Of a stretch of DNA of 64,000 nucleotides, positions 44,201 through 56,535 are shown one piece after another. The notes beneath the pieces were generated by a model. The model ran no database searches. It worked only from the letters and a program-made list of their open reading frames with translations, and had not been told where the DNA came from. The translations under genes were made by a program, and so were the position numbers. How positions within the stretch are numbered: position 1 is the first letter of the stretch; each line of letters opens with the position of its first letter. The DNA comes from Trichaptum fuscoviolaceum (Eukaryota > Basidiomycota > Agaricomycetes > Hymenochaetales > Trichaptaceae): NCBI GenBank assembly GCA_910574455.1, contig CAJSYZ010000009.1, forward strand, positions 1,364,001 through 1,428,000. Reading direction: 5' to 3'.

Positions 44201-45476
44201 CCGCACTCCGAATTAACTGAGGATACGCTCCAGTCAAGCCGAACGAGTCCGGAAGCCACGCAGTTTCACACCGAATTCCAAATCTTGTCTGAAAGTATCT
44301 CTGTCCGAATATCATTTGGCGCGCCAGTGCCTCTCCAGACGGCATATTCCCGTCATTCTCGACCCACGAACCTCCGATAGGATGGAACTGACCCGACGTG
44401 ATCTTCGCCTTCACCCGAGCGAACAACTTCGGGTATAATTGTTCGAGCCATTTGTACTGCTGTGCAGAGCTACAGGCGAAACGATGCTCTGGATAGCGCT
44501 CCATTAGATCCACTTGGGTTGACCATGATCGAGCAACCTTTTGTTGAGTAACGCGGAACGGCCAGAGCCAAGCAGTGTCGATATGACAGTGCCCAATTCC
44601 CCATATATCCGGCTTTAATTTACCCTCCTTATAGATCTTTGAGCCCTTCTTCTCCCAAGCCTCGCCAAATACATTCTCTGCGACCTTCCTCGCCCGTCCA
44701 ATACTCGATAGATCACCTGCCTTAAAGGTGTTCATGATCTCATTTGCTGCGACCAGAGCTTTGTTTTGCAGAGCCGTGTTCCCCGGAAGTGAGTTCACAA
44801 TTTCGCGGAGCGTCGTAAAGTCCCACAGAAGACGCCATGCCTCCTGGTTCGGGACAACGAGGTCGGCGCTCGCCAGGCTGAAGTAACGGTTCATGTCTGG
44901 TGGTTGGATCGTATCGCCGTTCCAAGGCACTCCAAACATACCGTTGCAGCTCGACTCGACGATAATCTCGTAGTACCCCTTCTTCACAGCCTCTCGGGGA
45001 ATGATGTGGTCGACGCGCCGGTCACCACCGTATCCCCCAGTGATACCCTGGAGCGGGGTGCCATCAGGGGAAAAGATCATAGCTTCGCATCCTGGATCAA
45101 ACTCGAACTGAACACGCTCGTATTGTACCAAGTACGGAGGAATAGTCAAGGAAACTTTCCACCAGTGGTTAGTCCAAGATGGTCCAAAGGAATCACCTTT
45201 CTTCGCTGGCTTGAACTCTTGCTTCATCGCCTCCTCAAAGGACGGTTTTGTAAGACCCGGGGCACTCCATGTCTGCAGCTTTACATGGCCCTCGCCATCC
45301 AGTCTGTGAGTGAAGAGAACAGATGAGAGGTTGACATCCGCGAAGTGTCCACCAGTGAACTGAGAGAGACGATCCTGCGTCAAGTTCTTGATCCATTTCG
45401 CGCCCGCACTTGGATTCAAGACTGAATACGATGAGTCTTTTCCATGATGGTTATGGTGATTGCAGCTATCCGCCAT
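41245..45476 (-). CDS. GH38 alpha-mannosidase (cytosolic/vacuolar Ams1 type)
   Basis: ATG 45476 ([16 protein letters not shown]) is preferred over upstream non-ATG frame. Exon 1 (44167-45476) carries [19 protein letters not shown] and [13 protein letters not shown] with the zinc-binding His and Asp. It also carries WLPDSFG, with the catalytic nucleophile Asp. Next comes a 9-nt microexon (44105-44113), then [55 protein letters not shown] (third zinc-site region) and, after several introns, the GH38 C-terminal beta domains ([26 protein letters not shown]) to the stop at 41245. The enzyme trims alpha-linked mannose during glycan turnover. There is no signal peptide, consistent with Ams1-type delivery to the vacuole from the cytosol. 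The gene looks intact. Confidence 0.9.
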
Positions 45477-45908
45477 ACTGCATGAATCGAGATGACGGTT
45501 GTTGGAAGAGTTGGGAGCGTTAGTACTATTAATAGCATACGAGTTGTGGTTAGCCAATAAGTAGTATTCCTATTTATATCTACGTACATATAAAAAAATT
45601 CTAGGTTTTGAGAAATTGTACGAGAAAGGTGGCAGAAGTGCCTTGAGAGCTGAATTCTACGTTGAAAGTGGAAGTCGAGTCGGAGCAACAAACCGAGAAT
45701 GGATTAAAAATTCCGGTAGTACACTCTTTCTGGTCAATGGAGAGAATCCGGTCTGCAATGGATTATATATTAAGATACGTAGACGATGCAAAACAAGGTT
45801 CAATGACAAGAGGAACAAAGTCTATAGGTAAAGTGCTCCGGAATGCGAAAGAGCCCCTCTAAAAATCTATTAGAGATTGCTGAGTACAGTGGGATGACGG
45901 CCGCTTTC
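45477..45908. other. Intergenic region between alpha-mannosidase and exchanger
   Basis: Short ORFs only. It contains the mannosidase promoter and the exchanger 3' end, as both genes are on the minus strand. Confidence 0.5.
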
Positions 45909-48146
45909 CTACGATCCAAACTTGCCACTCCCCCTCTCCGGTTCTCTAGGGCTTCTTAGTGATGGACTGTCAATGCGATCTGGGCGTGCTGTTGCTATCC
46001 ATGGTGATCCGGTGTTAGCGCCCCTCCGCAAATCCACCTCACCCTCGTCCTCACTTTCCGCAGGTGTGTTACCTTCCCCGTTGACCGCCTGCCCAGCTGC
46101 TGTAGCTGCCTGCTGTCCCGACGTTCGCCGTTGTCGTCGTGCATGGAAAGTCCGGCTTGCAGTTGCGTTTGAGAACAAAGGAAGGAGATATCGTTCGTCA
46201 AGCGCCTGGAACCACTTGCCCTCCGCGTCCAGCTGTTGCGCACTCGCCGAACGCGCTAAACTTGCGCTGGTTCCAGCATGTGGAGGAGTTGCCAGCGGCA
46301 GGACTTCGCCGGAGTCAGAATCAAGGTCTTCCTCCGAAGATGCAGAGAATATATTCGACGCCTGGCCGTAGGGCAAATTCGCACTTGCTGAGCGAGCGTG
46401 TGCCCGGGCGCTCTGCATGTGATGATTGTATAACTCTGCCTGGTAATGTGTAGGACGTCCTGATGGATCGTCATCACGATAGCGACCCCAGACACCACTG
46501 GCATTTTGTCGGTCAAGCCATCTGTTTGAGAGAACAACGGCTGTGTCCTCTTCGTCACTGCTTGCTGCGTCATCCTCAACTCCTGTCCTGATGCCGAGGA
46601 TTTCCAGCATACGTGCTGTCGTTCCGCCGAAGATCACAACCGTCAGCACGACCACGGTGAGTACTGTCGTCCGCAGGACTTGTCCGTTCTCGCCCTGGAA
46701 ACCTGCAGCTAATGCAACACCGACGGCACCTCGCAAGCCCGCCCAAAATAGCATCATTTGATACGAGTATGGTATCTCATCGGTACGTTGTCCTCGCACA
46801 TGGCGTTGGAAGAGATTGATTGCCTCAGAGAGGGGGAATACAGAGGCATAGCGAACAAAGATGACGGAGATGGTACTGATGATGATGAACAGCGGCTTGA
46901 AGTAAGATGTCACTTTCGATTCTACGGGTGGTGATGTGAATAACGAAAGGCCGAGGTAAATGAAGATGAAGTTCTCTGTCAGCTGCGCCAGAATGGAGAA
47001 AGTGTATTTTGTAGCCCGCTGTGTGCGTCGTGACATGGTGTGGTAGGCATAATGTTTCAACGTTATGCCACAGAAGAGTAAGGAGACGATTCCAGACATG
47101 GACAGGCCATTCGAGAAGAAGTAGCACGTGTACGCACAGAGCGCAACCAGGCAAGACTCGATCTTCGGGAATTGTGAAAGCACTGAATGCTTCAGTGTGA
47201 GGGACATAAACAAGCCAAAGGCGATACCCAACGCCATGGACACGCTGAAAGACAAGAAGAAGATCCCGATACCATGAAAGAGTGACATAAGGTAGATGTC
47301 GGTCCCATGGAACTTGCGCAGTGTCCTAATAGCAGTCAGATGAAGTTTACCGCAAGAATGAAGATACACATACTCGTACATAACGATGCTAACGGCATCA
47401 TTCAACAAGCTTTCACCAAAGATGATGTTGTATAGCTTCGGATCGACCTTGTACTGGTTGAATATTGCGAGAATTGTCACTGGGTCAGTCGCAGATAGGG
47501 TTGAGCCGAACATAAGACACTCTATCAGCGTCAGCTTGTCTAAGGACTCGATGCCTAAGAACTTCCAAATGTATACGAGCACTCTGTTCTGGGGGACATC
47601 AATCGACTAGACATATACTCATAGCTGAATTGGACTCGCCCTAGGCCTACGGCAGAGATGAATGTCCCGAGGAAGGCGAATAAGAGGATGGAGCCGATGT
47701 TACGAAAGAAGGTTTCCTAGCCAGCCACGACTTAGAGACGACCTTGCAGCATTCTTTTACAACACACCTGCTTCAGTTCGTATCCTGAGTTTAAAATTAT
47801 AGGTGGTAGTAGTAGGTTGAAGAACAGTGTATGTCTGAACGTCTAAATGGTAACTTCAGCTGCGCACTGAGTTATGTACAAAACTGCTCCTCACCAACAT
47901 CTCACGTATCAAATGTCCTGGCGCCAAACGGACAACGAACCCAACCACCATTCCTGCGAATATTGAGACTATTGTCTCATTGATGGCTCTAATGCGCTTG
48001 ATTTGGAGGTAATACGATGTCCACAGCGAAATGACAAGCAACACGCAGACGAGGAATAGGGACCATGATGAATAGTATTCTTCGTCCTCTGCAATAGGCT
48101 CCGGAGTAGGCGATGGGGTGGGCTCTTGAAGCGCAAAGAAGCTCAT
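45909..48146 (-). CDS. Na+/H+ exchanger (NHX/NHE family)
   Basis: Four exons, 47895-48146, 47768-47842, 47640-47716 and 45909-47583, give 692 residues. The start MSFFALQEPTPSPTPEP is followed by about 12 membrane helices. Family signatures are FFNLLLPPIILNSGYELKQ (amiloride-site region), FGSTLSATDPVTILAIF, FGESLLNDAVSIVMYE (with the transport Asp) and FWAGLRGAVGVALAAG. The tail of about 200 residues is hydrophilic and Ser/acidic-rich (SSSDEEDTAV-like, SASSEEDLDSDSGE), typical of regulatory phosphorylated tails. It exchanges Na+ or K+ for H+ across an endomembrane. The intron between exons 3 and 4 seems to use a GC donor (gcgagt). Confidence 0.9.
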
Positions 48147-48595
48147 CGTCGAGCACTAGAAGCCGCTTGTTGCTTGTTAAAGCCTTGTTCGACTTCGTGG
48201 TTGTTCCAGGTGGACAACAGGCTTCGCTAGAAGAGGTGAGCACTCGAATTCAGCGTTGCTGACAAATCACTGGCAACCCACTACAAATTTGTCATAGTAC
48301 TTAGAATGCTGGCGGCAGCGAGCAAGCACGACCAGGCTGAGTGATTAGTATTGTGAGCTTAGAGAAGTCTGTTATAGTCTACAGATGGTGGTAATCAATA
48401 GCAGTGAGCCATGGTCACTCGAGAAAAGTAATTCACATGTAGAATTGTACAGCGATGAAAATCAGCCCAAAGTACCGAAACCCGGGTCCTAATTGAATAC
48501 CTTTCAGTGCTCAACCACAATCTGTTGTTAAATTGAGAGAATTAAATGAAATAATAGTAGGATTGCTAGCCGAGCATTCGCTGTGCAATGAGAAG
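48147..48595. other. Intergenic region upstream of the exchanger
   Basis: Holds the exchanger promoter and the 3' end of the next minus-strand gene. Nothing else is seen. Confidence 0.5.
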
Positions 48596-50511
48596 CTAAG
48601 CCCGATTGACATTTTCTAATCTATACATCTCCTGCAACGCAATAGCATCTCGCATATCTGACGTCAGTTCAAAAGGTGGCGTATCGTCAGGTCCAATGGG
48701 CACGGAGTGCCTCGTTCGGGTGCTTGACTTTCTTAGCTTCCGCCTCATCCTACTTTCCCGGGGATTGTGGAGTGAGCCACCAGTAAGTTCCGAGCCTTCC
48801 CAACGTGTCAATCTTGTTTGATCAATGGAGCCGCGTAGGTTAAGCACCAATCGGCTTGCACAGATGCTCATCGTAGATCTCAGAATAGGTAGAACGGATC
48901 CTGCCAAAGCTGGTCGGCTCTGAGGCAGGACGGCGTACATAGCAAGGTTGGCGACACTGGAAACTGGGTCAAGGTCAGCAATAAGCAAAGGGGCTAAAGT
49001 CCTTGCTCACAAAACATAACAGCGTAGTATGCAAGACCTGAATTCGTAGTACAAGACGTTAGTTCACTGGAACAATGTAACTTTGCACAACGGGGTAATG
49101 CTCACCATCTCGAAAGAATATGTTCACTGTACGACCTCGGCCCTCCCCTTCTCTTCCTAGAATGATTGCCCATCAGAGCTGACAAGTGCACAGATAAATG
49201 GGCCATGTCTTTCTATATCGCCCGACACGCGTGATAGTTAGGATAAAAATCGCCGTGTCAAATACGATGAGGGCCGCAACCGCAGGGACTATTAGTTTTG
49301 ACTTGTTCGATGATTCGTCTGCATTGCAACCCGCTAGCTTTACAGCTCTGCAATTGACGAATGTAAAGCAAACGATAGCAGTCGTCAGAACTCCTTTCGG
49401 TTTGAAGGTTTGTATCTATAGCCCACATTACATTAACACTAACTATATCCAAGTGTCAGTAATGTCAAGTTTTGTAGATGCATGCGAGTCTCTCACAGTG
49501 AACGGAACGATATTCAAGGTATACAAATGTAGCAATGATCCCATCAGATATCTGTATTCCTAGTAATGAGCACATGTGGAATTATGGTGATGCGTAAGAA
49601 GACTCACTATTGTAATCACAACAAGGAGGAAAATTATTTTCCGACTCTTCCCCCAAAGTGCCGTTGTACGTAGACACAGGATCACTGAAGACATTAATTA
49701 ATCAAGAAGCACTTGATCTGGTGAAAGAAGCAACATGCATTGCACTGGGATGATGAGCGCCGGCATAGACCTGTATACTTAATGAATATCTCAGATTACT
49801 CCGCTGTACTATCTAGACATGTACTTACCAGCCTTCCGTGAGATCAGCAACCTCACAACTGCAGAGAGCATTTATAGTTCCGGACTTATCAATTAGAAGG
49901 TAAGACTGACAACTGCGCAAGTTGAGTAAACGGGAATGAAAATATAATAGAAAACTTGCCTTTATGCCAAGGGATCTGTCAAACACCGCTATTATGAAGG
50001 TGATGATAGCAAGCCAGTGAGAATTTACATAATTCGATACGAGGTAGAAGCCTACTGACCATATGTAAGTATAGCTGATACTCCCAGTGCACTGTATCGG
50101 TTTACGATGAAGAGAGCTTTCCCCCACGTCCATTTCGCGCTCCAGATGTACTTCACCTACTCACAAGTTCAGAGTGGACTCAGACTGCTGAGGAACGGTT
50201 TGACGTACTTCCCTAAAATTTCATTAGTTTGTAATTCCCGAAAACGTGACGAGGAATGACACTCTTACTTCGGAAATGTCAAGAGGAGATCATAAACAAG
50301 CACAACAAGGCAGCATACTAGAACCATGATGACGATGAGATAGTCAGCAGCAGCAACCTTTCGATATAGGTCATACTAACATGTTATGGACTGTGGAAAC
50401 AACAATCATCAGCGCTGATATAGTTGACATTATGCTGGACCCTGCGCTTACATCTGAAATCCGTATGTCTTGCACGTCAGTGAAGTCCTGCGCGAGAGAT
50501 TGCGTAGACAT
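48596..50511 (-). CDS. DUF6533-type multi-pass membrane protein
   Basis: ATG 50511 (MSTQSLAQDFTDVQ) begins a multi-exon gene. Early exons read ADYLIVIMVLVCCLVVLVY then DLLLTFPK, and VKYIWSAKWTWGKALFIVNR, the conserved YDYLLTxxxEIxLIW...K...FxxNRY pattern of DUF6533. Further hydrophobic exons follow through 49000-50050. The last exon (48596 to about 48970) ends the helices with MYAVLPQSRPALAGSVLPILRS-like text, then SRLVLNLRGSID and a polar cytoplasmic tail. These seven-helix proteins are abundant in mushrooms and are of unknown function. Internal junctions between 49000 and 50300 were not all fixed. Confidence 0.7.
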
Positions 50512-51850
50512 GTTGAAAGAGGGCCACGAAGACCTAGTTCCCTCGAAGAGCTCTGCTAAATACGAGGCTTCTTGATTCCGCGGCAAGTCCGCGAGACGGT
50601 GTTACATTTTGGGAGCGCGACTGCGATGATCCAGCAACACTTTATCACTGCATTGACGTCGGTGTTCGTGTTTTCCCCCCAGATGTGGAAGGTTCTTGTT
50701 GCAACACATCAAGATAGAAACTCTCGGCTCACCTGAACTGAACACCAGCAAGCCTATAAATCATCTGCAATCATGGTGAAGTTGAATGCGCTACAAATCT
50801 GAATGAATACCATATATTATGCAAAGTAGCCAGACAATATGGTTGTCCGGTTTGATGTACTATACGGCAGAAGCATCCTAGAGTATTTGAACAGCCTTTC
50901 TGCTGGATCGAAAGGCATGCACTGGCAGTTGAGATGAGCTTCGGAGTTATCGTCAAGGTTTCTGATCCTTCAATCACGGTTAATCAAGTGGCGATAGCAG
51001 AATAGAAAAAGCCAGTAGAGTTTCAGAGAGAAAATCTCGTTCTTCCTCGATTGAAGGCTCCCGACTTGGACTTGCAACTTTGATGAACACTGAGTCACAG
51101 CATAAGTCATAGTGGGCGCTGGCAAGAGTGGCCACTCAGTACAGAAGCCTTGAACGGAGAAAAACTACTGGTACTCAGGCACTGCCACTGCCACGGCGGC
51201 AGCAGTGCCACCGGCGCCGTGACTAACACGTGCCCAAATTTTCGAGTCAAACCTGGCCCGGGAAAATATACTTAGTTATCTTCCTTTTTACCACGACTTC
51301 AGTCTTCAGGAACTACTCTGCTACAATAGGTGCCTTCATCCTAGTGAAAAATCTACATAGTATGTTATACACATACAACAATATGCTGTGATTTCGTTCC
51401 TTCGTTTCGTGCACTCTGCTCGAATTCTTTAACGGCGTAAAGCATTGCACCCCGTCTCAACGACTCCAAGAGGAATAAATTTGATCTTAAATCACAGAGA
51501 AGGAAGCATAGGCTTGCTGCAACATGCGAAAAGAATACGTCACAGACTTGTAAGCTAATGTGCGAACCACTAGTAACGTCCCGCGGCATTCCCTACAATG
51601 TTCGTCCGTTGAAATTCACTTTGACTGTACTGGATTAGATTTCGTCAACAGGTGCGACTCGGAATGTACTGCCGATTTCAGGTTTACCCGGTCCTTTTCT
51701 GAACGCTATAAGGTACTAATAGTTTCCTTAGAAGCAAAACTGTCGTCCATCGTGACGGACCTGGAATAGGAAGGTGCGGCGGAAGTAAACTCGGCATCTC
51801 TGATTTCGAGAATATCATCAGCGATCCGAGTAAATCAATAGGATGCGAAG
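50512..51850. other. Long gene-free stretch before the receptor's 3' end
   Basis: I searched both strands by eye for short pheromone-precursor ORFs ending in CaaX and found none. Word-repeat DNA occurs at 51110-51230 (CACTGCCACTGCCACGG). Confidence 0.45.
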
Positions 51851-53091
51851 CTAGTATACGCACTTTCGGTTAGTCGAACTCTTCGGTGAAAAGGGGGAAA
51901 AAGATATGCTGAGCAAATCTTCACTCTGGGAGTCCGAAGTCCCGAGCCCGACCTTTCGCATAACGTTTCTCAGTGTCCTGTAATAGCTCCTTCGTGCATC
52001 CTCTGTGAAGCCGAAGAAGCAGAGAAACACGAACGCGCAAAATGTACAAAGCCACTGGTTCCACCGAACCGTGAATATTGACCAGGTGTCAAGAGACCAC
52101 AAAGATGCCGGTATCTGGCCAATACGAGAGAAGTTGAAATGCACGTTCGCCCATCCTTTCCAAGGCTGGATTGGACCGTCTTTCGCTATGTTGACCCAAA
52201 GCTGGAATGCACTGATTGGAACCGTTAGGATCGCATCGATTGACCCAAGAAAGAACACTCGGTAGAGATGTCTGTAAGACAGCGATCTATCGGATGCCAT
52301 TTGCCTTTCCAATGCGACACGGGATCGCAGGAACGATAAGGCCACCGAGGCTGGTCAAATTAGAACGTCACGCCAATCGACACGGTGAAGATACGTACTG
52401 CAATAAATCAAAGAAATGCATCCTATGACTAGAGGCCAGACGTAGACAAGAAAGTAGGCAGGCACATTATTGACCATTGCTGGAAGGCACCCTAGTTCCT
52501 CGAAAATATCGAACCTATGCCCTTGAACTACATGTGCTAAAGATGCACTCGTCAGACACTGACGAAGATGATAATAGAGTGTTGACCTACAAAGCCCTAC
52601 AGCAATGAGTGGTAGACCAAGACACAAAAACAAGTCGAATAGCATGTCCCTCCGTCTCTTCGGCGCTCTTTACATTAGCCTTAGGCTGTAATATAAAGTA
52701 ATATTGAACGTAAACTTACACCATCGGATTTATGCATTGCAGCCTGAAGTTTCACAATTTGATGTATTCTCCTTGTAATCGATAGTGATGCGGCAGGTAG
52801 TGCTACTTGTAAACCGATGAAAAATCTAACGCCTGATTCTGTCAGTCATGGAGCTGATTTGGAGTTACGAGTTTGCTTACAGATATCGCACCAGGCTGGG
52901 CCCATGATTTGTATGTTATCTTTCCAGACGATCGCGTTGATCCCGTGCATAAGACATCCTATAGAGATCCATATTGCGTACATCCACACTCCTACGTTCC
53001 AGCGGCGAAGCAACCATGGAAGAGGGAGAAGTACAAGTAGGCAGAATGCGATGTTTATGACAGGCACCAGTGGGTAAGTCTTGTCCATCAT
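51851..53091 (-). CDS. STE3-type pheromone receptor (fungal GPCR)
   Basis: Exons 52881-53091, 52722-52832, 52399-52665 and 51851-52350 join in one frame to 362 residues. TM1 is YPLVPVINIAFCLLVLLPLP, followed by WLLRRWNVGVWMYAIW. Then come IVWKDN, GPAWCDIC, GLQVALPAASLSITRRIHQI, KRRRDMLFDLFLCLGLPLIA, the extracellular RFDIFEELGCLPAMVN, YVWPLVIGCISLIYCS, YRHLYRVFFLGSIDAILTVP, WANVHFNFSRIGQIP, and TM7 CTFCAFVFLCFFGFTEDARR. This is the standard basidiomycete STE3 layout of seven helices. The cytoplasmic tail is short (about 50 residues) and ends SSTNRKCVY. Such receptors bind farnesylated peptide pheromones; many fungi also carry non-mating-type paralogs. It appears intact. Confidence 0.9.
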
Positions 53092-53616
53092 TTATGTCCT
53101 TCCGTATTCCAAGTACCTTGGTTCTTGCTCATATACGTACGGGGGGTTGGTCTACGTGTGATGCGGTCTCGCTGTTCAGGGACATCTGGTTGGCAGGAGA
53201 AAAGATGTGCTTGTTTCCGGATTTATGAAGACCGTTTTATCGACCAATCAAACTGCTTTATCCTTCGATTATTCCCGGCACGAGGCAGAATATAAGGTTG
53301 GCTATAGCAGTCTTGCGAGGGCTTGTTGGCCTTGGGAAAATTGTTCAGAGTTGTTGTAGTCCGTAGACGCCGATCCACCGATGCAGTGCGATTAAATGAT
53401 ACAGATAGTTGGTCCGGAGCTGATACAGCCTTATAGTCTCCGATAGGCACTGGTGCGACTCGGATCTTTAGGATCAGCGCAGGCCCCGGCGTACCTTCGC
53501 ATCTCAAAGATTGTCGTTGACACTAGGCCTTGGCATACACAGATGTCTGACCAGGGTAGAACCATCGAGGGAGATTATCGTTTGTTGCTCTCCATACGGA
53601 CAAACAGGGTTTATTT
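53092..53616. other. Receptor upstream region
   Basis: No gene is seen. From about 53540 the sequence matches 7880-7970 and is the 3' flank of the small-family member 2. Confidence 0.5.
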
Positions 53617-54056
53617 TTACTTATCTTCAGAATCTGCGAGTACGGGCGCTTCTCGTAGGTCCACAATGACGGCGGTCTGCCTCTTCCTGGAGAAAGGACA
53701 ATTTGGGACGGAAAGCTCACAATTTCTTGCTCGTGCCTGCATTCCTCCCACAACGTCTTGATCAGGGGCTTGGAGAAGAGTTCTGACGTACCCATATCCC
53801 TGGAGAAAAGTCAACTTGGGACGGAATGGGTCACATTTTCTTCCTCTTACTTATTGTCGCCAATTTACTTCTCTATTGCGCGCACGAGGGCGAGCAGAGG
53901 GGACTCTTCCGGAGTATTCACGTACTCCATGGAATTGTCGTGCTGACGAAAAAGCACATATCGCGCATTCTTCTCGAGGCCGTCGGGTCGCTCCTGTTGG
54001 CTCTCGGGGATCTTGACGTGACGATTGTTGCGTGCAGCACTGAAGAGAACTTCCAT
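53617..54056 (-). pseudogene. Small conserved-family protein, member 2, with a premature stop
   Basis: Starts MEVLFSAARNNRHVK at 54056, homologous to member 1 but with Glu for Gly2, so the myristoylation site is lost. Exon 1 (53851-54056) contains a stop at 53865, just before the conserved GDNK. The intron (GTAAGAGGAAG...) and the last exon (53617-53686, AVIVDLREAPVLADSEDK-stop) are preserved and in phase. The intron interior contains a duplicated acceptor-like TTTTCTCCAG/CTTTCTCCAG, as in member 1. It is probably a recent pseudogene, or yields a 63-residue truncated product. Confidence 0.6.
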
Positions 54057-54189
54057 TGTTGATAGAGTCTATGACTGTTGAAAGAAGTCGGCGTAGTGTT
54101 AGAACGAGCAACTGCCTGTAGGTTAAATAAAAAGGGATGAGGGAGTGCGTTGCGAAAGATTGGTGTGGAGAGGTGTTGATCGACAGTAT

Positions 54190-54330
54190 GCAGGAGGGAT
54201 CTGCGCAGATCAGGTACCTATTTATGAGTTGGTTTGTGCACATTGAAGACCCAGATCTCCCTTCGGAACCAAACTGAGACCTGACGCCATCCAATCGTAG
54301 TCTACCATCCATAGTGATCGGCCGGATGAC
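54190..54330 (-). promoter_or_regulatory. Shared promoter module of the small gene family, copy 2
   Basis: Contains GACACGTCTTCCAGTC (about 54328), a TATA-like ACTCATAAATAG, GGTACCTGATC and the palindrome GATCTGCGCAGATC at 54198-54211, in the same order as at member 1. Confidence 0.65.
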
Positions 54331-54533
54331 ACGTCTTCCAGTCACATCGTAGATAACTTTGCGGACCAATAAACACTCTGAGACATGTCACGGATGAGTC
54401 CTGTAAGGACCAAACAGGTTTCCGTGACTTGTATATGTGGTAGATCATAAGACAACATATCAGTAGTAGTAGTAGACGACGCACATCAAACAATTTTTCA
54501 AAAGCTTCCTCAAAGACAATCGTCAAAATATTC

Positions 54534-55150
54534 TCAATACGCTCCCATAAGGACTAGCTCTTCATAGAACAAGATGGCAGGCCAAACGAAAGGATGCGGA
54601 GACGTCACTGACATGGAACTATTCAATGTTGCTCCATACACAGGAAGACTGAAGCCACGACAGTCCTCGGGCTCCATCAGTAGAGTGTGGTCAGCAGAGT
54701 GTCTTGAGCATGGCAATTGGACGAGGCAGGACATCTGTGTCAGCCAGCACGTCCGCGCACTGATGTCTGCTATGACCTGACGCATCGAGGCATTCACCAG
54801 CGGGTTCTTATATCTGTTCAGCATTCCTAGAATCTGGAGGTCAATCCCATGCCATTCGCTTGATATGCTTCGCAAGATGAGAGACACGCGTACACCGCAC
54901 AATGTATAGCAAAGCACCGAGCCTGTTTCCGAATTCAACGTGGTGATCAGCTTGAGTGGCTTTGCAAATGAGCATCAAGTACGCACCTGCGTTGACTTCA
55001 TAAAGCCGCTGTACAGTTTCTCGAAACACTCCCTTAGACAAGGTTGTACACCTCCAGCGCCGTCACCTTATTGCACTCAGCGATCATGTCGAAAAGCAAC
55101 TCGGGGGTCGTCGGTCGAGCGACGACAGTCTTTGCGGTGTCTCGGATAGT
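54534..55150 (-). other. Coding-like remnants of an unidentified gene
   Basis: The minus strand contains TTPELLFDMIAECNKVTALEVY at about 55060-55120, KGVFRETVQRLYEVNA at about 54990-55030, and a longer frame 54534-54938 ending FYEELVLMGAY. The frames do not join through convincing introns. A MITE sits just upstream at 55187. This could be a decayed gene; no family was recognised. Confidence 0.3.
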
Positions 55151-55186
55151 CCCGAGACTTCAAGTTTTTGCGTGCCCTCTATGCTA

Positions 55187-55805
55187 CAGTGGCGAAAGGC
55201 TAAAACCAGCCTCTCGGAAACCCCTTCAAAACTTTTCTTTCTGCGGACACAAAACTCAACGAATGACCCTGAAACTGCGTAAATAGCTTCTAATGCAGTA
55301 TATCTTCATTTCTTATAGATTAGTTTTGCGCAAAAATGATTCCGAAAAATATCTCTTGTCTGAATTTGAAACATCTTGCTTAATTTGGGGCTGCAGCTCT
55401 TCTAAATAGTTCCCACGGGTTCGGAACATGCGGAATCAACGTCTTTTCGCGATCCGATGAGCCTCAAACAGAAAATTTGTCATTACGAGAAATTTTAATC
55501 GGAATTTATATTTCCGGTAACCCGGCAAAGGCCATCCAACTCTTTAACCGTAGTTGGGTAGCTTTCCAGAAAGGTTCGGAAATCACTCCTGATTATATTT
55601 CCAGCCAATCCAAGGCCAATAAAGGCTGAAATCTAACAAAAAAAAATTCATGTCCTTCAAAAAAATTTGAAACATTGCCCGGAAATTTTTTTATTGCATA
55701 AATCGACGTATCTTTCTTACTTTGATTACAAAAATTTCAGTATGGCGAGTTTTCACGCAAAATTCCGGCCTGCACCCAGAGGCGGGTTTTGGCCTTTCGC
55801 CACTG
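55187..55805. mobile_element. Tc1/mariner-type MITE (619 bp)
   Basis: Terminal inverted repeats start CAGTGGCGAAAGGC at 55187 and mirror it at 55792-55805, remaining recognisable for about 30 bp. A TA dinucleotide flanks each end, as expected for Tc1/mariner insertion. The interior is AT-rich with no transposase, so it is non-autonomous. Confidence 0.8.
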
Positions 55806-56204
55806 TAGTAGCAGCCTGAGCTTACATACTACTAGTAATCTTCGTTGACATTGTCCAAGTTGCTGACTCGAGCCGTAACATAGACACTGTCTATTATTTT
55901 TCGCTTTTCCATCAGCTGTGGTCCTTGATAGCAATCGTACTCTGAGGTGTTGTCTTTGAGGGAGCCTTTGGAATTTTGTTTGGTGTGTGTCGGGAACAAG
56001 TATGTTACCTTCTAGTACTAATTTACCAGAGGTAGTACACATCACGGAAACTTGAACTTCCGTACTACTCAGGTTTTATCCGAAACATGTCTCAAAGCGT
56101 GTTAAATGGTTACCGACAGCGCAATTGTTGTGCAGTCTGTTTTGGTCTGTCAGAACAAACAGCCAATACTATATCTGATGTACGTGATGAACCGAAGCTT
56201 GAGT
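55806..56204. other. Intergenic region
   Basis: No supported gene between the MITE and the promoter module of member 3. Confidence 0.5.
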
Positions 56205-56403
56205 TTGACGGGAAGACTGTCTCGGGAGTCAAGGTCACTCAAACGATCGGAGTCTCCACTTTGAAGGGTAGAGAGTCGGAAGACACGACAGGAAGACGTG
56301 TCTCGGGAGGCAAAGTCATCTAGATTGGTTTCGAAGTGAGGCTTCTCCGAGCCTTCAAGATGCACAAATTAATAGATAAATAGGTGCCTGATCTGCGCAG
56401 ATC
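56205..56403 (+). promoter_or_regulatory. Shared promoter module of the small gene family, copy 3
   Basis: Two GGAAGAC(T/G)GTCTCGGGAG-type motifs (about 56211 and 56291), CGGAGTCTCCACTTTGAAGG shared with 8780-8820, a TATA-like TAGATAAATAGG, then the palindrome GATCTGCGCAGATC at 56390-56403. Confidence 0.65.
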
Positions 56404-56535
56404 TCTCCATCAATCTGTTACACTCCGGCGTCGATCAACACCTCTCGGCACCAATCTTTCGCAACGCACTCCAACACCACTTTTCAATAACACCCACGCG
56501 ACTGCAACTTCAAACGGTCGTTGACTTCAACAACA

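Noticed and set aside
49198..49563. 121-codon plus-strand ORF
   Set aside because: Antisense to introns and exons of the DUF6533 gene, with no features.
50512..53600. Pheromone precursor gene beside the receptor
   Set aside because: No short ORF with a CaaX end was found. Endings such as KKCIL and RKCVY have the wrong number of residues after the Cys.
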